From an uncultured Mycoplasmatota bacterium (GTDB lineage: Bacteria > Bacillota_I > Bacilli_A > RF39 > UBA660), in assembly GCA_900551105.1 (NCBI GenBank), contig URUT01000017.1:1-22555 (forward strand): DNA of 22,555 nt, given 5' to 3'. The position numbers and the translations under genes are program-made. The notes beneath the pieces were generated by a model. That model worked only from the letters and a program-made list of their open reading frames with translations. It ran no database searches and was not told the DNA's origin. Shown here in pieces: positions 7,749 through 14,725 of the stretch. Each line of letters starts with the position of its first letter. The first letter of the stretch is position 1.

Positions 7749-8130
7749 GTTTTTCCTCCAAAACAAACGGATGTGGGCATAAGTCTTTTACTTTAAATAT
7801 TTCACATTTACCATTTTTATTATAGCAGTATACATCTGCTTCTTCACTAAAGAACTCAACAAGTAATTCTCTACATAAAAAGCAAGGCTTACAGATTTCT
7901 TTACTGCTACCCATAACGTGAATTTCTTTAAAATCTTCTTTTTTGTAACCATCAGCGATAGCAGAAGCTACGGCAACTTGCTCAGCACATAAACCATTTT
8001 TGTATGAAGCATTTTCAACATTTACCCCAATAAATTCTTGATTATTAGTCATAATTAGAATACAAGCAACATTATATTTACTATAGGGGGTATAGGCGTT
8101 TTTGATTATTTTTTTTAAATTTTCAACCAT
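7741..8130 (-). CDS. cdd: Cytidine deaminase, zinc-dependent
   Basis: It converts cytidine and deoxycytidine to uridine and deoxyuridine in pyrimidine salvage. The 129-residue length and tetrameric-type motifs are standard: YTPYSKYNVA near residue 13, C48-A-E50-Q (zinc ligand and catalytic Glu), and P82-C83-F-L-C86 (the other two zinc ligands). The expected order ybeY-(dgkA)-cdd-era is kept, without dgkA. Start ATG at 8130 has AAGGAAG seven bases upstream. The end overlaps the start of the degenerate paralogue. The C-terminus has an additional Cys at 118 (DLCPHPF). Confidence 0.93.
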   Translation of the reverse strand: MVENLKKIIKNAYTPYSKYNVACILIMTNNQEFIGVNVENASYKNGLCAEQVAVASAIADGYKKEDFKEIHVMGSSKEICKPCFLCRELLVEFFSEEADVYCYNKNGKCEIFKVKDLCPHPFVLEEKHD

Positions 8131-8142
8131 TTTTATTCTTCC

Positions 8143-8583
8143 TTAATTTATAATATTTTTTTCGTTTAAGATTTCTTTTTGTAAGTCAAACATTTCCTTT
8201 TCTTCTTGTTCACCTAAGGTGTGATCATATCCTAGAAGGTGTAATAAACCATGAACTGCTAAAAAGGATAGTTCGCGTTTTTCACTATGAGCATATTCTA
8301 TGGCTTGGCTTTTCATTTTAGGAATGCTGATGTAAATATCACCTAAAACATTAATTGGTCCAGGAAACATGCCGTTATCATTTAAAGCGAAGCTTATTAC
8401 GTCAGTTGTTCTATCAATTCTCCGATAGGTTTTATTTAGTTCATGCACTTCTTCATCATTAGTAAGAATCAAACTAAAACAAGCATTTTCTATTTTTAAT
8501 TTTTCTAGAGTATATTCTAATACATCTTCTAAATAATCATAATCTTTATAATTTACTTTATCAATAATTTCTATATCATTCAT
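8143..8583 (-). CDS. ybeY: Endoribonuclease YbeY, rRNA maturation
   Basis: YbeY is a zinc-dependent endoribonuclease involved in 16S rRNA 3'-end processing and ribosome quality control. The 146-residue protein has the diagnostic HGLLHLLGYDH motif (H111, H115, H121), TDVISFA near 60 and GDIYIS near 81. A longer frame reaches 8643, but ATG at 8583 has GGAG upstream and overlaps the stop of the preceding VanZ-like gene in an ATGA arrangement, giving the normal N-terminus MNDIEIIDKV. It is part of the tightly packed yqfC-recO transcript. Confidence 0.95.
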   Translation of the reverse strand: MNDIEIIDKVNYKDYDYLEDVLEYTLEKLKIENACFSLILTNDEEVHELNKTYRRIDRTTDVISFALNDNGMFPGPINVLGDIYISIPKMKSQAIEYAHSEKRELSFLAVHGLLHLLGYDHTLGEQEEKEMFDLQKEILNEKNIIN

Positions 8584-9191
8584 AATCTTACTCCATATAT
8601 ATTTAGTATTATTATACTTAATGTTACGATTACGATAATACAAATAACATTAAGCAGCAAGTTGTTTTTAAGGGTGTCTGAGTATTTTTTAAATACAAGT
8701 TTGGTTATTACGTATATTAGATAGCCAAATAAGCCTCCTATTACATTTAGGATAATGTCATCTATGTCAAAGCTTCTGCCAATACATGACTGGATAGTTT
8801 CAATACTAAAACTAGTGATAAAGGTGATTAAAAGATTGTACCAAACTTTTGGCAGTTTACAGTAATAACTTATAAAGTAACCAAAGGGAACAAATATTAA
8901 GATGTTACCAATAACGTTACGATAAAATAACTTACTGTTTAAGTGATACCTAAACATTTCTTTAAACGGGATAAAATTATTTGAATAGGATTCAAAATCA
9001 GTGCTTGTTACTAGTTCAAATAGTAATAAGATATACACGATAAATGATAGTGATAATAGTTCTTTATATAAGACAAACTTCTTTTTATTTACTTTAATGT
9101 AAGTTAGTCTAATGGTTATTAACACAATAACAAATAATAATAACATTGGCCACATTTCAATTAAGAGATTAATTGCTTTGGTTGGTATCAT
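8580..9191 (-). CDS. VanZ-family membrane protein
   Basis: A 203-residue integral membrane protein with about five hydrophobic segments (roughly 10-27, 46-62, 93-110, 118-133, 148-163 and 180-197, the first and last being the strongest). The central part matches the VanZ-like family: NFIPF near 72, NVIGNILIFVPFGYFIS near 92-108, then IETIQ-x3-GRSFDIDDIILNVIGG and a final TM. VanZ gives low-level teicoplanin resistance in enterococci, but most family members have no proven role, so resistance should not be assumed. It overlaps yqfD by 23 bases and ybeY by 4, and occupies the place where Bacillus has phoH and yqfF. GAGGAAA lies about 9 bases before the start. Confidence 0.85.
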   Translation of the reverse strand: MIPTKAINLLIEMWPMLLLFVIVLITIRLTYIKVNKKKFVLYKELLSLSFIVYILLLFELVTSTDFESYSNNFIPFKEMFRYHLNSKLFYRNVIGNILIFVPFGYFISYYCKLPKVWYNLLITFITSFSIETIQSCIGRSFDIDDIILNVIGGLFGYLIYVITKLVFKKYSDTLKNNLLLNVICIIVIVTLSIIILNIYGVRL

Positions 9192-10302
9192 TTAGATCAC
9201 TTTCCTCAATGTATGAATACTCGTTTATTAATTCATTTGTAATAACAAATACTCTATAGTTTATTGTACTATCATTTTCATCTTTTTTCAAAACTTTTTG
9301 ACTAATTATTTCACCTTTTCCAGCAAGTTTTTTATTAAACTCTTCTTTTATGCGATTTAGGGCATCTTTTTCTTCATTTTTTTTAGTTGTTTTAGTATAC
9401 TCTATTTCTTTGTAGATTTTGATTTTTAACCAGAAGATTTTAATTTCTTTAATATTTTCTTGTTTGAAATACTGATATTTATTCTTTCTTAGAATGCGAT
9501 TATTGATATTAAAGTTATATCTTTCATTACCAGTTTTAGTTTCTATTTCTTCAGTTTTGGGCATGCTGATTTCGGCATTGTACCAAATATTGCCGTAAAC
9601 TTCGCCTGCTGCTGGAACAAGACCTTTAACGTTTTCGTATAGAGTTATTTTGCCACTTATTAATGTGGAACCTTTTTTGACATAGTCACCACTTCTTACA
9701 AGAGGAACACCTTTGGTACTAACTACTTTGGTGATGTAGGCATCTTTTAAAGCGATGATATCTCTTGGCTTATCTTCGGTTTTTGGTGCGATGATTATTC
9801 GCTCTTCAGCTCTAATAATATATTTCATGCCATCTTTAGTAATGCTTAGCCATTCTAGAGTATTTGGATTATCTTTAAGAATTTCTTTAGTTATTTTATC
9901 TAGAGTTTCAAAAGAATAACCAAGAGTATATTTTTTTATGCCATGGTTTTTTAATTCTTCACTAACTAGTTTTCTAATACGACTATTTTGATGAATAACT
10001 TGTACATCTAAAATATAGTTTGATAAATAGTTTACCCAAATAAACGATAATGCTACTACGAGAATATAAAAAAGATTTTGCTTAATTAAGTATTTTAGAG
10101 AAAGAAATCCATCATATTTAAAAACTCTAATTTTAGAGTAATAGTTTAGTTTTTTAATCTTACGGTAATCTTTAACATCTATTAAAACTTCTAAGTGGTC
10201 TTTAAAATATTTTACATCATATAAAGATATTTGATTATCTATACATTTTTTAATAAATTTATTTTCATATTTTTTTACTTCAAGCCATATTCTTTTATTC
10301 AT
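9169..10302 (-). CDS. yqfD: YqfD-like sporulation-associated membrane protein
   Basis: The 377-residue protein has a soluble N-terminal part, one membrane span at about residues 74-95 (LFYILVVALSFIWVNYL) and a long extracytoplasmic domain. That domain includes TLGYSFETLDKITKEILKDNP-type sequence (positions 122-142), then ALKDAYITKVVSTKGVPLVRSGDYVKKG, the conserved YqfD core. The family (Bacillus YqfD, about 400 aa) is made under SigE in the mother cell and is needed for efficient sporulation; its molecular role is unclear. It overlaps yqfC by 8 bases, as in spore formers. Whether this organism sporulates cannot be told from here. Confidence 0.88.
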   Translation of the reverse strand: MNKRIWLEVKKYENKFIKKCIDNQISLYDVKYFKDHLEVLIDVKDYRKIKKLNYYSKIRVFKYDGFLSLKYLIKQNLFYILVVALSFIWVNYLSNYILDVQVIHQNSRIRKLVSEELKNHGIKKYTLGYSFETLDKITKEILKDNPNTLEWLSITKDGMKYIIRAEERIIIAPKTEDKPRDIIALKDAYITKVVSTKGVPLVRSGDYVKKGSTLISGKITLYENVKGLVPAAGEVYGNIWYNAEISMPKTEEIETKTGNERYNFNINNRILRKNKYQYFKQENIKEIKIFWLKIKIYKEIEYTKTTKKNEEKDALNRIKEEFNKKLAGKGEIISQKVLKKDENDSTINYRVFVITNELINEYSYIEESDLNDTNQSN

Positions 10303-10528
10303 ATAAGACTCCGCTAATTATTCCTTCAATAAGTAACTCTACTTTTTCTAGTCTCTTTATTTTAAGGTTTAGACCTTTTATTTTAATATTTTGATTAGCT
10401 AGTTTAACTAAAATTACTTTATCAGAGAAAGATAGAATACACTCATAGTTATATATATAAATATTATTATCATATAAACAAATATAGTATGATTTATCTC
10501 TTAAGGCATTATCTATTATATTTAGCAT
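10295..10528 (-). CDS. yqfC: YqfC/YabP-family sporulation-associated protein
   Basis: A 77-residue protein with the YabP/YqfC beta-rich pattern: an N-terminal helix, YICLYDNNIYIYNYECILSFSD, VILVKLANQNIKIKGLNLKI and a terminal VELLIEGIISGV. The diagnostic part is the I-x-G-x-x-L-x-I then I-x-G ending. It is encoded directly before yqfD, as in Bacillus, where the pair is in the SigE regulon. The frame can be extended to ATG at 10540, but only the ATG at 10528 has a ribosome-binding site (GGTG six bases upstream). Function beyond sporulation is unknown. Confidence 0.78.
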   Translation of the reverse strand: MLNIIDNALRDKSYYICLYDNNIYIYNYECILSFSDKVILVKLANQNIKIKGLNLKIKRLEKVELLIEGIISGVLYE

Positions 10529-10542
10529 ATTCTTCACCATTT

Positions 10543-10575
10543 AATTATATGTGGCATAGAAAAAAATAAGACATG
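10543..10575 (-). promoter_or_regulatory. Candidate yqfC-yqfD promoter, SigE-like
   Basis: On the minus strand TCTTATT is followed after 13 bases by CATATAAT. The SigE consensus as I recall it is KMATATT and CATACAAT at 13-15 bp, so each element has one mismatch. The same -10 contains TATAAT, so a housekeeping promoter is also possible. The -35 overlaps the preceding terminator. Confidence 0.35.
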
Positions 10576-10587
10576 AGTACCTTATTT
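10561..10587 (-). terminator. Hairpin terminator after the 84-residue gene
   Basis: On the minus strand AAATAAG and CTTATTT form a 6-7 bp stem around a roughly 10-base loop, and the right arm runs into a T tract. It lies about 10 bases after the stop at 10596. Confidence 0.6.
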
Positions 10588-10595
10588 GATAGATA

Positions 10596-10850
10596 TTAGT
10601 ATGCGACTTTGTATGGATTGGTTGCAGTTCCAGCTCCATTAGAGCAATTAACAATTGCTGTATAAGTGTTTGTTGTTGGAAAAGCATTTGCATCTTCGCC
10701 ATCTATCGTTATTGCCAAAAGCGTGTCTTCTTTTTCGTTCCATTTAGTTTCTACTAAAGTTTCGGTTTCGTAATTTTTTAAAAATATGACACCAGTTATC
10801 ACTACAAATACACTCAAAAGAAGAACTAGTGATAAGTTTTTGATTTTCAT
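10596..10850 (-). CDS. Small membrane-anchored or secreted protein of unknown function
   Basis: This 84-residue protein has a positively charged start (MKIKN), one hydrophobic segment at about 7-24 (a signal anchor or uncleaved signal peptide, with no lipobox Cys) and a 60-residue outer part. The outer part has TIDGEDANAFPTTNTYT, resembling short Ig-like or surface-protein beta motifs (x-VDG-x(5)-P-x-x-x-x-YT), then VNCSNGAG with a single Cys69 and a terminal aromatic KVAY. ATG at 10850 has AGGTGG 4-5 bases upstream. The gene is bounded by terminators on both sides and has TATAAT at 10874-10879 upstream, so it is a separate unit. It may be a truncated remnant of a larger surface protein, or a small surface peptide. 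Confidence 0.6.
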   Translation of the reverse strand: MKIKNLSLVLLLSVFVVITGVIFLKNYETETLVETKWNEKEDTLLAITIDGEDANAFPTTNTYTAIVNCSNGAGTATNPYKVAY

Positions 10851-10908
10851 TTTACCACCTATTTTCTTCTTTTATTATATAACAACCCCGTGTCAAATAT
10901 GAGTGTGG

Positions 10909-10934
10909 AAAAAAATCACACTTTTGTGTGATTT
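10909..10934 (-). terminator. Hairpin terminator after yqeY
   Basis: On the minus strand AAATCACAC (10934-10926) and GTGTGATTT (10921-10913) form a 9-bp perfect stem with an AAAA loop, followed by a T run. The first arm overlaps the yqeY stop codon. Confidence 0.88.
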
Positions 10935-11370
10935 ATTGTAGTTTTTCTCTTACTATTGAGCTTACTTTTTTCATATCAGCGGCTGCTCCACATTTTGAGC
11001 CAACTGTTTTAATTACAAGCCCCATACCTTTCATACCATCAGGATTAAGTTCTTTGATTGTTTCATCAATGATTTTTTCTAGTTCTTCATCGCTTAATTC
11101 TTCAGGTAGGTACTTATTTAAGATTTCTATTTCTTTTTCTAAATTATCTGCTAAATCTGTGCGGTTATATGTTAAATATTCCTCTTTACTATCTTTACGA
11201 GTTTTAACTTGTTTTTTAATTACTGCTAGAACTTCATCATCAGTAAGTGATGATTTTTTATTTATTTCTTCATTTTTAAGAGCACTTTTAAGCATACGTA
11301 GTACTGATAAAGTAAACTTATCTTGCTCTTTCATTGCAGTTACTAAATCACTATTAACTTTTTCTAACAT
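10933..11370 (-). CDS. yqeY: YqeY/GatB C-terminal-domain-like protein
   Basis: The 145-residue protein matches the GatB/YqeY family throughout: AMKEQDKFTLSVLRMLKSALKN near the start, DDEVLAVIKKQVKTRKDS in the middle, YLPEELSDEELEKIIDE, and GMGLVIKTVG in place of the usual MGKVMG. The all-helical domain is shared with the tail of the amidotransferase subunit GatB, which binds tRNA; the role of the stand-alone protein is not settled. It follows rpsU directly, as in Bacillus, with AGGAG in the rpsU stop region serving as the ribosome-binding site. Confidence 0.93.
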   Translation of the reverse strand: MLEKVNSDLVTAMKEQDKFTLSVLRMLKSALKNEEINKKSSLTDDEVLAVIKKQVKTRKDSKEEYLTYNRTDLADNLEKEIEILNKYLPEELSDEELEKIIDETIKELNPDGMKGMGLVIKTVGSKCGAAADMKKVSSIVREKLQ

Positions 11371-11381
11371 ATTATTTTCTC

Positions 11382-11573
11382 CTAGTCTCTATTACGATTT
11401 TTCTTACGAGAATTCTTAATCATTTCTTTAAGTTCGTTTCTTCTACGAACTCCTGGTTTCTCGTAGCATTTATGTTTTTTTAGTTCAGAAGGGACACCAC
11501 TACGAGCTACTTTAATTTTGAATCTCTTTAGAGCATTATCAACATTGCCATTTCTAACTTCTACCTTAGTCAT
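11382..11573 (-). CDS. rpsU: Ribosomal protein S21
   Basis: S21 is a small basic 30S protein. The 63-residue sequence shows the family pattern: VEVRNGNVDNALKRFK, then SGVPSELKKHKCYEKPGVRRR and a lysine/arginine-rich tail. The frame can be extended to a TTG at 11591, but ATG at 11573 has a near-perfect AAGGAGGG upstream. It is the first gene of the rpsU-yqeY unit with a clear promoter. Confidence 0.96.
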   Translation of the reverse strand: MTKVEVRNGNVDNALKRFKIKVARSGVPSELKKHKCYEKPGVRRRNELKEMIKNSRKKNRNRD

Positions 11574-11601
11574 TATAATCCCTCCTTTCAAAGCTAAATG
11601 T

Positions 11602-11630
11602 ATTATAACATTATTATTTTATGCGTGCAA
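11602..11630 (-). promoter_or_regulatory. Near-consensus housekeeping promoter of rpsU-yqeY
   Basis: On the minus strand TTGCAC (11630-11625) is followed after exactly 17 bases by TATAAT (11607-11602), with an extended -10 TGT before it. It lies about 29 bases before the rpsU start. This fits high constitutive expression of a ribosomal gene. Confidence 0.8.
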
Positions 11631-11686
11631 TATAAATGATTGAAAATGTTGAAAAATGTAGTTAAACATTCTGCTAACAGGAATTT

Positions 11687-13537
11687 TTACATATGAAATG
11701 GTGAGTCGCCGGAGTCTTTTTCGGTTGGTGAAATGGCCCCCTGCGTACTAAAGTCTTCACCTTCCATTATTTGATTTATTCTCTGTTTAAACTTTTCTAA
11801 TGCACATTTGCCTGCACTTATTGCTTCGCTTTCACTAATTTCTAAAAATTTAGCAATAGTACTAATAGAATAACTTTTACTATTAATATATCCTAGTAAG
11901 AGGATTATCATCATGATTTCTTTTGGTTTAAATCCATATATGATGTATGCAAAATTTTTGTTTTTTATTAGTTCTAAAACTTTTTGATAATCTTCTTTTG
12001 TTAATTCTTCTACTTCTTCGGTACTAGGTTTTACTGGTTTTGGTAATTGTTTTGCATTTTGAGTTGCAACATCTTGGGCACTAAGCCTATTTCTTATTTT
12101 ATGAACTATATATCCATAAAATTTTTTTCTTTGAGCTTCTGTAAGTTTACCAACGGGTGGATTATTTAAGTCGCCAGCATATCTTAATAGAACGATTTTC
12201 TTTTCCTCATCGCTTAGACTTGCTATTGCTTTATCTATTTGTTCCCTTGAATATTTACAAAAATATTCATAGATTGTTTTGCATTTTCCTTTTGCTGAAT
12301 GTTTTACTGCGATTGCATGTTTTATTTTGGGAATGATGCTTTTATGAATTTTTTTACAGGTAGCGGTGCTCGTTGTTTTTACTGGTTCAAAATTTAAATT
12401 ACCACTGTATCTATCTAATATTATTTGTTTTTCTTCTTCGGTTAAACTTTCGAATGCTTCATCTACCCATTCTTTAGGATAAGGACTTAATAGTTCATAG
12501 AATGTTTTTCTAGAATATTGTTTCTGTGGATTTTTTCTAGGCGTTACATTAGCTTGCTCGACTTCGCCTTCTTGACGGACAATTATTCTTTTAATTTTAG
12601 GAATTGTTACATGGTAAAAGTGATTGCTTTGCTGGCTTGTTAACTTACCAGTTGGTCGGTTATTAAAATTACCATTATACCTTGTTAAAATTAACTGTTT
12701 TTCTTCATCATCTAAAACTGATATGGCTTTATCGACTTGTTCTTTTGAAAACTCATTTAGAATCTCGTAGAACGTTTTGTTCCTAGTTATTTTTTTTGGT
12801 AATTTAAATTCTTGGTTTGCAGTTATAGCTTTTTTAGATGTAGTTACGGCTTTTGTACTTGCAGGTGTTAAGTAGTTGTGAGTTTCTCGTTCTTGTTTTT
12901 CTAATTCTCTTTTGATTAGTTTCTCTGCTTTTTTTAGTCTCTTATGAATTGTTGGTTGAAGACAGTTTGCTTTTTTTGCTATTTCTTCTTGGGTATATCT
13001 TTTGCCACCATTAAATCCGTAATAAAGATTTACTGTTTCTCTTAGTGCTGGTGGAAGTTTTTTTACAAGTTCTCTTACTCTAAGAATTGTTTCGGCATTA
13101 AGATATTCTTCCTCAATGTCTAAACCATCAGATAGAAAATCTTCAATGTGGCGTTCTTTATCTTTTTGACCGATATTTACAGGCTGGCTTAAACTTATAT
13201 CTGCTTGAACTTTTTTTAATTTTCTTAAAAACATATTAATTTCGTTATCAATGCATTTAATTGCGTAGGTCGATAATGCCGTTTCTTTAGCTGGATCAAA
13301 GGTATCAACAGCTTTAATTAGACCTAAATTACCAATGGAAACCAGTTCTTCTTTATCATAGTTTACAGACCCATATCTAGTAGATACTCGGTAAGTTACT
13401 AGTCGCATGTTACTTTCTATGAGCTTTTGTCTAGCATCAAAGTCCCCTTCTAACATTAATTCAATTAATCGCTTGTTTTCTTCTTTAAGTAAACTCTTTG
13501 GTAGTGTGTTTATATCTATATAATTTTCTTCTGCCAT
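11687..13537 (-). CDS. Large SigE/SigK-like sigma factor with tandem C-terminal repeats
   Basis: The first ~215 of 616 residues form a sporulation-type sigma-70 factor: region 2 at about 36-105 (ESNMRLVTYRV, LVSIGNLGLIKAVDTFDP, LSTYAIKCIDNEINMFLR), SQPVNIGQKDKERHIEDFL as in SigE/SigK, and region 4 at about 150-213 with helix-turn-helix YTQEEIAKKANCLQPTIHKRLKKA. After a linker come three repeats of about 66 residues (254-319, 344-409, 420-485) with the pattern KTFYE-x-L-x(2)-(Y/F)-(S/P)-(K/R)-E-x-(V/I)-D-x-A-x(2)-(S/V)-L-x-(D/E)-EEK-x-I-(V/I)-L-x-RY-x-G-(N/D)-(L/F)-N, ending in PKI-type helices. The L-x-x-EEK-x-(I/V)-L-x-RY core resembles sigma region 4.1. A fourth module (512-590) has SISTIAKFLEISESEAISAG, another helix-turn-helix. 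Family members are normally 200-250 residues. ATG at 13537 has GGGTG upstream. It is flanked by a terminator before it and the rpsU promoter after it, so it is probably monocistronic. Core sigma identity is sure; the role of the repeats is unknown. Confidence 0.9.
   Translation of the reverse strand: MAEENYIDINTLPKSLLKEENKRLIELMLEGDFDARQKLIESNMRLVTYRVSTRYGSVNYDKEELVSIGNLGLIKAVDTFDPAKETALSTYAIKCIDNEINMFLRKLKKVQADISLSQPVNIGQKDKERHIEDFLSDGLDIEEEYLNAETILRVRELVKKLPPALRETVNLYYGFNGGKRYTQEEIAKKANCLQPTIHKRLKKAEKLIKRELEKQERETHNYLTPASTKAVTTSKKAITANQEFKLPKKITRNKTFYEILNEFSKEQVDKAISVLDDEEKQLILTRYNGNFNNRPTGKLTSQQSNHFYHVTIPKIKRIIVRQEGEVEQANVTPRKNPQKQYSRKTFYELLSPYPKEWVDEAFESLTEEEKQIILDRYSGNLNFEPVKTTSTATCKKIHKSIIPKIKHAIAVKHSAKGKCKTIYEYFCKYSREQIDKAIASLSDEEKKIVLLRYAGDLNNPPVGKLTEAQRKKFYGYIVHKIRNRLSAQDVATQNAKQLPKPVKPSTEEVEELTKEDYQKVLELIKNKNFAYIIYGFKPKEIMMIILLLGYINSKSYSISTIAKFLEISESEAISAGKCALEKFKQRINQIMEGEDFSTQGAISPTEKDSGDSPFHM
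12083..12778 (-). repeat. Three tandem protein repeats in the sigma factor
   Basis: Repeat units are encoded at 12581-12778, 12311-12508 and 12083-12280, each about 66 codons, spaced 90 and 76 codons apart. They agree at protein level (KT(F/I)YE, EEK, RY-x-G-(N/D), final K-I-(K/R)) but not closely at DNA level, so the duplication is old. Repeats 1 and 3 share PxGKLT after the RY-x-G core; repeat 2 has diverged there. Confidence 0.8.
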
Positions 13538-13566
13538 TATTACACCCGCTTTGGTTAGTGATGTTT

Positions 13567-13595
13567 ATACTACTACGTTTTGGTTGATATTGCAA
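13567..13595 (-). promoter_or_regulatory. Candidate promoter of the sigma factor gene
   Basis: On the minus strand TTGCAA (13595-13590) is followed after 17 bases by TAGTAT (13572-13567), about 30 bases before the start codon and directly after the thioredoxin terminator. The -10 is only moderately good (4 of 6 to TATAAT). Confidence 0.5.
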
Positions 13596-13596
13596 G

Positions 13597-13615
13597 AAAA
13601 AAAGCCTTACGGCTT
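13597..13615 (-). terminator. Hairpin terminator after trxA-like gene
   Basis: On the minus strand AAGCC and GGCTT pair around a GTAA tetraloop, followed by a run of T. It overlaps the thioredoxin stop codon. Confidence 0.85.
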
Positions 13616-13910
13616 ATTTGTATTCTTTTAAGATTTCTTCTATTTCTTCTTTAGTTTTAAAACCAATAAATTTAGTTACTAGTTCTTTGTTTTTGTAGAT
13701 TTCTACTGTGGGAATGCTCATTACACCATGGCTTTGAGCTAATTCTGCGTGAGTGTCAGTATCTACTTTGATAATTTTAATGCCTTCTAATTCGGTAAGC
13801 TCCATACCAAGCATTTTGCAGGGACCACACCAGTTTGCAAAAAAATCAACGATAGTTAAGTCGTTTGTTAAAACATCGTTTAATTCTTGATTACTTAGAT
13901 ATTCAATCAT
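13614..13910 (-). CDS. trxA: Thioredoxin
   Basis: A 98-residue thioredoxin that reduces protein disulfides in the cytoplasm. The active site is W27-C28-G-P-C31 after VDFFAN, and the cis-proline loop is SIPTVEIYKN. The length is slightly under the usual 105. A longer frame starts at 13952, but ATG at 13910 has AAAGGA eight bases upstream and gives a normal N-terminus. It overlaps the end of the cvpA gene by 8 bases, so the two are co-translated. The symbol is by family; it could be one of several thioredoxins in the genome. Confidence 0.9.
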   Translation of the reverse strand: MIEYLSNQELNDVLTNDLTIVDFFANWCGPCKMLGMELTELEGIKIIKVDTDTHAELAQSHGVMSIPTVEIYKNKELVTKFIGFKTKEEIEEILKEYK

Positions 13911-14631
13911 TTTGAGTTTCCTTTCTATAATCATTAATAATATCACTTGCACCTGTGAAGGTTAATTTTTTGTTATTAACAAGTTTTTCAGCACTTTCAG
14001 GAGTAATTATATTATATTTTAGTAGTACTCTTAAGCTTTCAGCGTTAGCTTCAGTTTTGTCTTTTTCTTTTTCATAGTTGATACAGATTGTGTATACCTC
14101 ATTTACGCCGTTATAAGTGTCTTTAATATAGCTTGATAAGATTGGCGTTTTAGTTAGTAGTGTATCTGCATAAGAACTTTTATTTACTAGTTCTGAGGTA
14201 CTACTGATGGTGCTTAGTAAGAATACTATGATAAATGATACAACTACGCCTTCTAGTACTCCGCAAATTAAACCACCAATACGGCTTGGTATACCTAGGA
14301 TAAGTCCACTATTTAAAAGTCTTCCGACAACACCGGTTACTTTAGCAATTACGCCTAAGATAGTACTTATGATTGCTAGAGTTACTGCATAACTTAGTCC
14401 TTCTATAACTAAAATATTAAATGTTTGTACACCACTAAATTTTCCAAATAAGTTTAAAAATGGTATATAGTCATAAAATAAGTTAGATACAGGATTTTTT
14501 AAGTAAAATGCTAGTATGATGACAATAATTGTCCCAACAAATGTTACTATACTATTAATTATTCCTTTTTTAAAACCAACTAGAGCAGATAGTAATAAGA
14601 CTCCAATGATTATATAATCTATTATGTTCAT
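13903..14631 (-). CDS. CvpA-family membrane protein
   Basis: The 242-residue protein starts with the CvpA hallmark MNIIDYIIIGVLLLSALVGFKKGI and has about four membrane segments: near 4-20, 28-44, 75-97 and 120-142, the last inside a GLICGVLEGVVVSFIIVFLLS region. The remaining 100 residues form a soluble, charged tail. CvpA was first linked to colicin V production in E. coli; in Bacilli the homologue YshB sits near rnhC and its role is unclear. ATG at 14631 is preferred over the frame start at 14670 because AGGA lies upstream and the family N-terminus begins there. It is divergent from rnhC and overlaps the thioredoxin gene. The stop codon is TGA. Confidence 0.87.
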   Translation of the reverse strand: MNIIDYIIIGVLLLSALVGFKKGIINSIVTFVGTIIVIILAFYLKNPVSNLFYDYIPFLNLFGKFSGVQTFNILVIEGLSYAVTLAIISTILGVIAKVTGVVGRLLNSGLILGIPSRIGGLICGVLEGVVVSFIIVFLLSTISSTSELVNKSSYADTLLTKTPILSSYIKDTYNGVNEVYTICINYEKEKDKTEANAESLRVLLKYNIITPESAEKLVNNKKLTFTGASDIINDYRKETQND

Positions 14632-14725
14632 TAAATCACATCCTATTAGAATTATATTATAAATGCTCAAAAAAATAAAGATTTATTTATTCTTTTATGG
14701 TATTATTTTGTTAGGTGATTTGTGC

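Noticed and set aside
10874..10896. TTGACA and TATAAT as a promoter for the 84-residue gene
   Set aside because: TTGACA (10896-10891) is only 11 bases from TATAAT (10879-10874), too close for a standard promoter. The TATAAT alone may still function.
11631..11686. Terminator after the large sigma factor
   Set aside because: ATTC-CTG / CAG-AAT around TTAG gives a short bulged stem without a T run, so I cannot support it as a terminator.
12083..12778. DNA-level tandem repeat, possible assembly artefact
   Set aside because: The three units agree at protein level but differ at many bases and in spacing (90 and 76 codons), so they are old protein repeats, not a sequencing duplication.
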